The translations under genes and the position numbers were made by a program. A stretch of 64,000 nt of DNA from Cladopsammia gracilis (Eukaryota > Cnidaria > Anthozoa > Scleractinia > Dendrophylliidae). Below, one piece after another: positions 47,001-59,000 of this stretch (position 1 is the first letter of the stretch; every line of letters starts with the position of its first letter). The notes below the pieces were generated by a model, which was not told the DNA's origin, did not search any database, and worked only from the letters and a program-made list of their open reading frames with translations. The stretch spans positions 1,312,501-1,376,500 of the forward strand of contig JAJGOT010000072.1 of the NCBI GenBank assembly GCA_022457155.1, written 5' to 3'.

Positions 47001-50000
47001 ATGATGTATACAAGGTAATATGATTACGTTCTAATTCACTACGTTCAAACGAACGTAAATTATTTTCGCCTTAAACACCCTGTAAAACAGACGTAAAACA
47101 GCAACAAGAATATGGTTGGATTCCTCCAAGCAGAATCGAGTTTATTTTAATACAAGAATGCTAATGGCCGATTTACAAATCAAACATGGGCTAAATCATA
47201 AACCGAGAAAATTTGTTATCTTTCAGAAACATTCTTCTTTCTTGTTCGTACTTGCAGTGTTTTTTTTTTCCAACGGCCATGCGGCTGCAACAATCGTTTG
47301 GAAATTGAATTGTTAGTATGATGAACAACTAAAGTAATGTCCCAGCTCTTAGACAATGCAAACTATGCATTTCAGGGTTATATCCTAACTCTTTAAGTGA
47401 ACTGTTAAATATTTCTCTACATCTTGAATAGGATAACTTGCCCTTTTCTAAAACTATAACTACCTGATCATCTATGATAACAGGTCTAAATAACGGCAAA
47501 TCAGAACGAAAATCAATATTAGCTGCTTTTATGTATTTCATTGAAACACTTACCGGGCAATACTAAACATTAAACTCATTAATATAGACAATGTTTTCTT
47601 CCCGGTTCATGTCGGTTTTAATACGAGGAATCAGAATAGTGCTATTGTTGAAACCGTCCACCTCATTGGCTAAAACATGAAAATCTACCATAACTTCATC
47701 AGGCAGCGCATTTATTACTCATGCGCGAAGCGGCATGAGGTAAGGTTTCGGCTCCGTTTTTCTTGTTTTTATTATTTTTATTTTTTGTGTCACGATTTTG
47801 CATGCAAATTAATGCACGCATATTTTAGTGACCGGGTCCTCGGGTAACCAACATATTCTACAAAAATGGCTGCCGCGCTCGGCATGTGCTTGGTTTTTAA
47901 AACCGTAGTTTCGTGTCATCGCATTAAGGTTACAGTGTACCTTCGGGGGTGTCTCCAGTATAACAGCTCTAGTGTCTTAAGATTTCACTTAACATACCTA
48001 AACCCAGATATCAAATTAAAGCTTATAGAGCTGGCTATCTAAATATGGAAACCATTTGGTAATAAAGTGAATTGTCGAATTTTTTACGACGTCTAAATTC
48101 GAACGTCCGAATCAGCTTTAAAACGCTATAACTCAAAGCGATTATTGTATTTTGCTAATTTGATTTGTTCTCGGGTTTCCGGACACGAAGCGCTAAAAAA
48201 ACGTGTCGGCGATTTCCCATATTCAATTGCAGTGAAAAGTTACAGAATATTTTCGAAAAAGGGAGAAAAAAAATTGGAATGATCGCACGGAAATGGCTCT
48301 TGACGAAAAAGTTTTCGGAAATAAGAAATTCGCCGACACGTTTTTGTTGATTATATGTTAGCCTAGCTTCTGTCCAAATTTGAGGAAAATCGAACAAATT
48401 TCCTTTGAGTTGTAGCTCTTTAAAGTGTCCCCAACAAGCGAAAAATTAACTTTGAGAAAACAGCGCTTAAAAAAACATATCGCTTCATAAACAAACTCCG
48501 CCCACAAAAGTTATACCGTCATTTCTCCGTCAATTTTCACTGTTTTTCGATAATTTTTTTTTTCAATGAAAGTTCATTCTGTAAACTTTATTTTATCGCC
48601 AAAAAAAAATTTTCAATAAATTTTCGATCTGAAGGTACACTGTAACCTTAATAACTCACATTTAAAATATTCAAAATGGAAAGAGAAAGCTTTAAAGAAT
48701 ACCCAAAGCCGCTATAGTGGAGAAAAAGGAGAGCTTTCAGCAACTGAATCTTGCTTCAAGGAAATTCATACGCTGCTATCAGTGCGGAGCGATCAAAACC
48801 GAAGAAGCAGATTTCTTACAGATGAGGGACTTTACCGTAAAAGAAATTACAACTTTTTGGTGAGAATTTATGTTGATATCAATTTGTGATTCACTTTTCT
48901 CTGTGTTCTAGTTAGTTTTGAGGAAATAATTATAAAACATGCTAAAATTCAATCGTATATGACATGTGATTATTTATATGTAAACAAAATATCTAACTTC
49001 ACACGCGTCGCCTACGCAAATATGTCTGTGTATGTTTTGCAATTTTCATTTCCAAATCAGTTTCTAGGGCAATTTTCGATACAACTGGTGTATTTTATTC
49101 GAAAATTAGTCATACTAGTCATTCTAGACCGAGTAAAAGTTTTTGTGCATAATTCTGTCATTGAGATTCGCTAAAATTGAGAAAAAATAGCCCGGTCGTT
49201 TGCTGATTTCATTGCTTTTAAAAGTAGTCTTTTCAAATGTAACGGGAATAAGTCACGGTTTGGGAAATAAAAGACGAGTGTGTATTTGATCGGGAATCAA
49301 TAAATTAAATATTCAAAGCGAGACAGATCAAAGGCTCCTTGCGAGCCAAGTCGTAAAAATGAAACAACCATCGGGGACCTTTTCCTACCCTACACAAGGT
49401 ACTTCTCTTTCGTTGGAATATCGTCGAAGGTATGCTATGTTTTCATGACCGTTTGGCTTCAGTTTGCCCTCCTCAGGACAAGTGGCTCCTTGACGGAACC
49501 AAAAAAATGAAAAATGAAAGGGAGTGAAGGAAAGAAAAATGATAAGCCTACGACACGAGGTATTCCCAAGCGGTCACCCATCCAAGTACTAACCTCGCCC
49601 GACAGGGCTTAACTTCGGTGATCAGACGAGAACCGGCGCATGTCAAACAGTGTTCCTAAAGTTTACGATGAGCGAGTGACTTTTCTCAGCGTGTTCTTTA
49701 GTGTGTCACGCAAAATTCGTTGAGGGGGGAAGGGGTGCGTGACCCGTTCAAAACAAACCATAAAACTTGCTTACCAAGCGCATGAGTGTAGGCTACAATA
49801 GTAGCCTCTTGTCTGTGAATGTAAAAGCTTAGAAGAACTTAAAAACCCTATTGGCCGATGTTGCTTAGGTTATCTGTGAATGTAAAAGCTTAGAAGAACT
49901 TAAAAACCCTATTGGCCGATGTTGCTTAGGTTATTACTCATGCGCGTAGCGGCATGAGGTAAGGTTTCGGCTCCGTTTTTCTTGTTATTTTTATTATTAT

Positions 50001-53000
50001 TATTATTTTTATTTTTTGTGTCACGATTTTGCATGCAAATTTATGCACGTATATTTTAAATTGTACACTTCCGGTTCATAGCTTTGCCACTACACTTCCT
50101 GTTTAGTGGCTTCCGGCTACTCTCACTTCCGGTAAAAGAGCGTTACTCAAGTGTCACGACAGCGTCTCCTACAACCCTACTTACATTAGGGGCGGACCAT
50201 TAGAAATCTTGGGAGGGGGGGGTGACAATTACCAAAAAAAAAATCCTGCAAAGGAAAATTGTCTCAAAAAAAATTCCTGCAAGCAGTTGACCATAAAAAA
50301 ATAAAATCCTGCAAGCTAACTGGCTATATATACATATATTTATTTATTTATTTTAAACTGGAACAGATGAGAGTATGACATGCTCTCTGGTAGTAAAATT
50401 CATCAAAAGCAACTTCAGGTTGAGTCAAATGCTGTCAAAAATTACCTGCCTCAAAGGTCTATCTGGTACGTCAAATTCTCATAATACTTACTATACAAAA
50501 AGACGAAATTGCATATACTTTACTCTGATATCCAGATAAACTAAAAAAACAGCAAGAAATATAAAATGAAATCGAGTACTTGTATGTGGAGCCACACAAA
50601 GAGACGCAAAGCGACGAGAAGCCACATCAATTTGCCAAACATTTTTTACAGTAATTGTTGTCTCAGAACACTAGAAATGGAGTTTCAGAGCATCCAGATT
50701 TCAAAATTTTCTGGGGGGGCATGCCCCCAGACCCCCCTAGCGGCTCGAGCCTTCGGCGCTCGACCACTCTATCTGAATTCTTATTTCTCCTTATTTTTTA
50801 TGCAAAGGTTCCACAGTCTGACTTAAGTTTAATACCAAAAATGGATTGGGCCAGGTATAAAAAAATTGGAGCTTGCACGCATTTATAAAGAAGGTCTCAG
50901 GAAAAAAAAAACCTGCAGGCTTGCACCTCCCCCCAAAAAAAATCCTGCAGGAAAATCAGGTCGAAAAAAAAATTCATACACTGAAAAATTTTTGACCCCC
51001 CTCCCAGGATTTCTAATGGTCCACCCCTTAGCAATGTTCATGTTTGGTATATATAAGTCTTAGAAGAATCATTCCCTTCATTGTGGTACAGCCTATTACG
51101 CATGCGCATGAGTATAGGCTGCTAGGAGCCTCTTGTTTATCTCTAGTTTACTAATTGATTCCCTTTCAGTGAACACTATTGTTATTTTTAATGCAACAAA
51201 AATTCTATGTGGGGAACATGGAAAGTTAGAAGTCTTTCTTGGCCATTGTTTTGGAGTCTCACGATTGGATGAAATCTTTTAACACAAAAGAAACATCGCT
51301 TTAAAATAAAGTTTCAGTAAATTTTATTTCAAAACCATGTTGTCCATAGGCTGACGTATTCTCAGTACGAAAATCTAAACATTCTAGTGTGGGGAAAGCG
51401 AAATGCATCGGAACAATAGAGAATTGCCTACTTCTTACACGGATTGTTACTTAATCACTAAAACAGTATATATAACATAAGCATAAGCCAAACATTTGGT
51501 TCCAAAAGTAAATATCCTTCGAGAATACTCTTCTTAAGTAAACATTGAATCCCGATCTTAGGCAGCGACAACCGACATGGAACAATGCCTAGTCATAATT
51601 CTACTAATGTTACCCACGACTGCACCCGCAGAAATAATCTTTCCGGCAAATTAAAGAGGCATTGTCACGCAGATTTTACTGTGTTTTGGTCAAAATACAC
51701 TAAATATATGACAAAGTACCTTTGCTCAAACATAAAATTGCTTTTAGAACACCAAGAAGATACTATCAAGTGATTTCTGCGATTTTTCCACGACACTTGG
51801 GAGGGACTTGAAAAAATTGGCCAATCAGTTGCAATTTATTTTCATCCTGGCCATCTGCAGCCAAAGATAACGAATACTAGCTTCTGTGCATTGGTAGAGT
51901 ATTTGTTAACAAAACTGGAGTATTATTTGTGGGTTTCCATTGAAACAAATATGTTTTTGGCTTTTCAAAGTGATACTAAAAATAGGTCAGTGTCCCTTTA
52001 AATCAACGATCTAGCAGAAACCTGAAACTTAGAATTAATAATATTATCGACATCAAAATATATACAACTAAATCTACGAGCGGTTATATGAACCGCCGCA
52101 TCGTTAGAATTCCAAGATAGACCCAGCCGTTCAATAAGTTGACAAGCTTCCAAAGACCGTAGGGAAAAGAATCTATTGTTCTTGCCATGCAACATGGCTG
52201 CCGTGCACAACCTCTATACTACCTTCTGTGCACTGGTACTGAGAGTATTTGTTAACAAAACTGGACCATTATTTGTGGGTTTCCATTGAAACAAAATGTT
52301 TTTGGCTTTTCAAAGTGATACTAAAAATAGGTGACAGTGTCCCTTTAAATCAACGATCTAGCAGAAACCTGAAACTTAGAATTAATAATATAATCGACAT
52401 CAAAATATATACAACTAAATCTACGAGCGATAATATGAACCGTCGCATCGTTGGAATTCCAAGATAGACCCAGCCGTTCAATAAGTTGACAAGCTTCCAA
52501 AGAGACTTATCATTGCTACAAAACCTGCACTGGAATACTCTGAATTCTCCCATTCTTAAATAAAGGTCTTACACGCTTAGCGAAGATATGAGGAGCTGTA
52601 GATTAACCGAAGAGTAACACAAAACACAAAGAAACGGGTCAAGATCCTATGAAAACCCTAGAAAAGTGTATGTCTAAATGATGGTAACCGCTCTTTAAAA
52701 CGAACGTAAACATAAAGAAGTCCTTTTCAAAATAGCTTAGCAGGAGTAATTTTCCAATCCTCATACTTAGTGTGTTTTGTGCATCAGGCATGTGCTGACG
52801 TGTCTCAAATCAGGTATATAGCTCTATAGAGGTTTTGCACGGCTGCCATGTTGCATGGCAGGAACAATGAAAATGTTTTGCATTAGAAAAAACATTCTTT
52901 CCCATAGGGAAAGGAATCTATTGTTCCTGCCATGCAACATGGCTGCCGTGCAAAACCTCTATTGCCAAAGGTTGGATTAAAACGGATAAAGGATTGACAA

Positions 53001-56000
53001 ATTATGTGGCGGCGAGTTGGGCTCGATAACACAGCCAGCCTCCCGTAATTCCACCATTGCTTTGCTAACAAACTCATTGTGCAATCTAGCAGACTTATTG
53101 TTAGGGAGCTTAAAGGTGCGTCCCTAGAGTTTTAACAAAAGCACATACACTGACTATCACGAGTTACAAAATAAAGCTTGCTATTTTGTTTCACAAGATT
53201 TACTAGTAAGGATGCCAACATATTTTTCCTTAATTATTAATGGTCGCATTTTTGGTAGAGGCCGTTGCTATGGCAACAGAGCATCTAAAGAATGGCAAAT
53301 ATTGTGCAAGAATTGACCCTAATTCTTTAATATTTCGAGTTTCCTGCGGTGAATGTTTTTTTTAACTTTGCTATCTCGTGGAAAAGGTTAAGACCAACTT
53401 TTTGGAAGCTCTTTTAGACGGTTTCCTTAATATCACGCAATTTTGTATATTTAACATTTTAACTAAATTTCTCTGACAGAGTGTTTTCTAAAAAAGAGTG
53501 TGTGAAAGGTAGCGTTACCTGGTATCCCAAAATTGGCAAAGTTTTAGAAAAATTCACTTAAGGAAACGCGAGAAAATATGCGGATAATTTTGCTTATTTT
53601 TTCTTTGCTAACCTCGTAAAATTTCGGAAAACATTCTGTTTCGTGTGAGCACGTGCAAAATTACTTAAGGACGGTGCCTCTCGCGCAATGCGCAGAATGT
53701 ATGTGCAATAGTCGCGCGAGACACTAGTTAACGCGAACGCGCGAGGTATAAAGCTAAATTCCGCCCAATTTCATGTCAAACTGTTAAACTTATTTTCTCC
53801 CTGGCTCAGTTCTCAAAAAGCTATGAAAAGGTGTTTAAAGGAGGCGGTATGCACGTCTCGGAACGCCTCACAGGATTGGCTGAGAAAACAATAGAACAAA
53901 CAACAGAACAATGGACCCTAGCCCTGAAAACAATACATGTGCGTGATACCCTGGTCCAATGAAATTAGAGGTTCTGAACAGGTGCATGGTTACTGGTTTA
54001 ATAAACCTTCTGCATCCAAAAAGTGCTAATTCTTTCTCTATTTTGCAAACGAAAAGGCCTCTGTAATGGAACTATTTTGAGCTATTATGCTATGCAGCCT
54101 CGATCAGCAGAACGTTTTGCCGTTCTTTTCGAAGTTTGTCTACATTGTCTCCTTTTTTCCTTTTAAAATACTAGCAAAACTTCAAGTTAAACCAGACTAG
54201 ACAAGGGCGTAGCTACCTGTACGCACGTACGCACGTGCGTACCTGAAAAAGTCGAAAAAAAAAGAGAAAGATTTGGGACTTGAAGGTGGGGAAAGGAGGC
54301 AGGGAGAGTGTTTGAAAATTGATTGTGCTTACCTCTGAAAAAGTCCTGGCTATGCCCCTGCTAGTGTTTTATTTTTTACATAAAAACAAGCATCATCTAG
54401 GCATAAAATCCAAGGAAAGGCCGGCATGTTGTTATTTCCAAGCAGTATATGTTTTTGTTTTGGTGGCCAAACCCGTATTAGGTGCGGTTACACGGGGCAC
54501 TTTTACCGTGGTAAATGACCCTTTCACCACGGAAAACTGCATTTAGTGAGTGTGACCGACATTTCCCGAGGTAAATTTCCCGAGGAAAATATCCTGACTC
54601 GTCCCCAGTCGTCTTTCTAGGCAAGACGCGGGAGACGCGCGTGGGGGGCAGACGCGGAACGAGAGAAGCGCGACCTCACACCTCCCGCTCCCCTCGGCCG
54701 CGCTCCCCTCGTTAATTGTGAGACGACTGGAGACGAGTCAGGTAAGATCCATGGATACAAAAAAAAAGATCATACGAAGCGCCTATGACATTTAACGTGG
54801 TAAGTTGCAATGGTGTTTTGATTCCCAAGGTACAAGAGCCAATCACGATGCTCCGTTGGACATTAAGGAAAAGTGATTCACTGAATTGCGCAACATTTTT
54901 TTTACCTTGGCAAATGACAAATCGCGTGTAACCGCTGGTTAACCTGGTATACAAAACCCAAGTGTGATGCACCGCGGGATAATCTACCATGGGAATTGCC
55001 ATTTACCGTGGTGTGTGTAACAACACCAAATTGGAAATTTTTGTTTACCAATGAAAATCTTTTGTCAGTGGCCATTTTTGCGAAGAAAAAAATGTTTGTA
55101 ACAATAGCAGCAAAACAGCTGTTCGAGTTAAATCAAACAAACGTCGAAAAGGAGAAAAGAGATGAGCAAAGCGTTTTATAAGACCGTTTTTTACAATTGA
55201 AGATATAAAAATAAGGCTGAAGCCAGCAACTAAAGAAAACATGCCGTCTGCTCCGAAACCGGGAGGCATCTGACGAAAGTCTTTCCTCTTTCAATTACTG
55301 CCAAGCATGGTTTTTAGTGTTATTTTTCTAAACACATTAGTGCATTTAAGTGCAATTGATTACCATTATTCTCAGGCATCTGACGTTTTTGGTAGTCACC
55401 TCGTGTCAGTTCTCAAGTTCTTTGCATTAGAACAACTTTTGATAGGCCAAAAAGGTGCCATGATAAACTGAAAAGGAATCGTATCTTAAGTCCGCGTCAT
55501 CAGCGCGCATGTTGCTATAAAACTATAGGGAGTCATCTTTTTGTTGTTGTTAGGTGTTTGGTATATTGTTGATTTACATACTTTTGGTTAAAATTAAGGT
55601 TGAGACGATTGGCGATTCCTACATGGTTGCTTCAGGATTGCCAACCAGGAATGGAAACAAACACGCAGGTGAAATCAGTAACATGTCCCTTGATCTGCTA
55701 TCAGCAATGACCACTTTTAAGGTTAGGCATCTCCCAGGACAGCAGCTACAACTCAGAATTGGGATACATACAGGTGAGTTCACAACCTGCTTCTTATTTA
55801 GCCGCGGTAATAGTATTGAGCTCCTTGCTTGTCAGACTTTAGTGTACATTGCCATCACTGATAAAAAAAGGTTGTTTGATCTTAAATATTTGCGTACGAT
55901 TGCCGGTTATTTTCTGTGTGCATTTGAAGGGGCTCTGTCGCCATTTTTAGTGTAACTTTGAAAAATCCAAACGACACATTTATTTCATTTATTCGTCCAG

Positions 56001-59000
56001 CTTTGTTTAAAATTATTTACTAAATGTTGCCAAGATAGAAATGGATTGCAACTCGCTAAACCATAGTTAATAAAGTGCAAAGTGTCTTTGTTCGATGTTT
56101 TATTTATTGTTTTCGGCCTTGACTCTGCACAACACAAGAGATGTTGATCTTTTGTTTGAGCAACTGACCAATAGAAATGGTGCTATTAAGTTGTTCAGTC
56201 ATAGCGTGTGATCAAAAAACAAAAGATGTACACGGTCAAGTAAGGTTCAACATAAATCCAGCTCCCTTGTTATCGCTATTGAAGTCTGCAAGGTTTCATA
56301 ATCAGTCCCTCGATTAACTATGCTAAACTCTGATGATGGTTGATTATCTCTTCGAAAAGTCACTTCAGATCTTATTGTTTTCTCACCTAATTTGGTACAG
56401 TGTTGACCCCAAAACATCAAAATCTCCATGACATAGCTTCTTTAAGGTGACCCGAACCTATACGGGCATTGATTGCATTTTTTAATCACGATTTTTGGCA
56501 GTAGAGGTTCAACCGATTTCTATGGGTTTTTTTGTTGCAACCTAAATGAAGGATGAGAAAGTAAGGGTTATCGGCCTGAAACGAGGGGATATCTGATTTA
56601 TTCACCTCTGGTTCCCGAGGGCGGAACCAGAGGTGAATAAATCTGATATCCCCGAGTGAAAGGTCGATAAAATGCTTATTTTACACATTGGTGAGGTTTT
56701 TTAAAACAAAGAAACTATTAATTTTTCGGAGAATAACATTCCGTTCAATTCAAATGCAAAAGAGCATGATTCCGCAAGGCCGCATTGGGATCATGGCACA
56801 TTACGAAGCGAGACGGTAAACATGTTTTGCTTTTGCCAAATTTGCATTGAGCACGTTGCTTCGTTATGAGTAGAAGGAGGGAGAGAGAGAAGAAAATGTA
56901 TAAACAGTACTCGTGGTCTCGCCATGGCCCAGCTGCCCGCCGGCGGAAACATATTCAGGTTCAAGCGTAAAACGAGGCGTCATACATTATTAACGACCCG
57001 AAACCTGAATCGAGGTATGATACCATCGAATAATGTTATTAACATTTCGCATTTTGGTCGCGACCGGCAAGTTAATTACGTAGGAATAAGATTGATGAAG
57101 TTGTCTTTTTATGTAAACAAAAAATATTGACCGATGCTAGAGTGTTTTCCTTGTTATGTCCTATTTTGTCTTCCCGTTTATGTTATTCTATTATGAGGGG
57201 AATAAGTCGAGGGGAATAACTCAGCCTCGCACTCCCCTGTTACAATCAAAAGCTGCCACCAGCTTTTCAGACAGCTTATTATTGGCGGGGAATATTCGAT
57301 ATAATCCCCTGCGAGAACAAAGGAAACCGAGCCATGTGGAAAATAAGATGTACAGTCGAACCTCTCCTTACGGACACCTCCATAATACGGACACCTCTCT
57401 ATTACGGACAGTTCTCTTGGTCCCTAAGATACAAAAATTCATACAATCCCTACCTCTATAATACGGACACTTTGGTCTGTCCCTTTGGTGTCCGTATTAA
57501 GGAGGTTCGACTGTATTGTTTAACAAAAAGAAATATCAGTCCGCACACCGGTCGGATGCTGTAACCACAGAGCTACGAGAAACTCGTTCGTGGGGAGCTA
57601 AGCCATAAACAAGGATGTTTGAATTTTAAGTAAATGTTGTTATTTTGTTTTATGGGAATAAAAGCGTTTGAAATATCAGTACATATTTATACTTTTTTTA
57701 CGAAAACAATTGCCCGTAATTTTAAAATGTGACGACAGATTTTTACCTTACTTTGTCAAATAAACCTCAGAGCTCTCAGGTTTTTTATATGCAAGTGTCA
57801 TTGTGGGTCACAAGCGCGAAGGACAGCTGCGACGACTGCTTGGGGGCTATTGACCAGTGCTGTGCATAAGACTTACACACTGTGTAAGCGATATACTGAT
57901 CTTTTGCGTTTGGCGTCCTCTGATTTTCTAGATTTAGGAAATGCTGTTTTTAAAATGTATGAAGATTTACTGCTTTGTAAATGAAATTTGACGAAGTTAG
58001 CAACTTCTATCGAAATTCTTAATTTAACAATACTTTATTTTTATAATTGCAACCCAAAACATTCGACTCATTCGACATTCGACATGTGGCGGTTTTTGTC
58101 ATTAGTTTTTACGAGATGTAAGTTATTTTTACGAGACGTAAGTTATTTACCGTGATGACGCGATATGTTCATGAAGTGAAAATCAAAGGCTCCTGTGAAC
58201 CAACTCGTCAATATGAAATGTTCTACATATCGCTGGCTTATATTTGAGCGACCCTCCCTTATAAAAAGGTGTCGAAATGTAGTCAAATTGAAATTTTAAA
58301 TTTAAAAATGTGTTTAGTCGATTTGGTCGAGGAGACACTCGTGGACTGCGAGTAGTCTTTTATTTTTCTTTTAGTTAGTCGAGCGATCGCGCGCGCGAGC
58401 GGCGAGGCGCGTGGAGCGAGGGTGTCAGCCTGATGTAAAGAAACCGACAATTTTCCCGACCGCTCTACGATTATGGGGGCCAAAAAGTAGCACTTTTCAA
58501 CTTCCAACATCTCTGCATGCGATGCCAAGTCCAATTAGTTTCAAATTTCAGAATGTTTTATTTTGTGGTACTGGATCAACACAATATTTGACTGAAAATG
58601 TCAAATTTATGGTTTATTTGACCTTAAAGTGTGCGAAGATGCTTTAATCTATGATGTTTACCCAAACATTAATTTTTAATATTAGTCTTATTCAAGCGTT
58701 CCAGCCATTTCACCCACAAATCACATAAAGCGTATATATGTAACAATGTCTCATGGCGCTATGCATAGCGTAAATATCAAGTGAATAACCTTTTATTTAA
58801 AGCGTTTGGCTCACAGGAGCATTTGATTTGTAACACAGTAGAATAATTATATTGTTATTTTCTGTTAAGGTTTTGTAGTTGCTGGTGTGGTTGGCCTCAA
58901 AATGCCACGGTATTGTCTTTTTGGCGACACAGTTAACTACGCCTCTCGAATGGAGTCTTCTGGCTTGGGTAAGCCAAGTTTTATGTGCACTGTAATTTTC

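Noticed and set aside
57346..57520. GGTTCGACT sequence resembling a tRNA B box
   Set aside because: It is part of the pogo-like TIR; no cloverleaf can be drawn.
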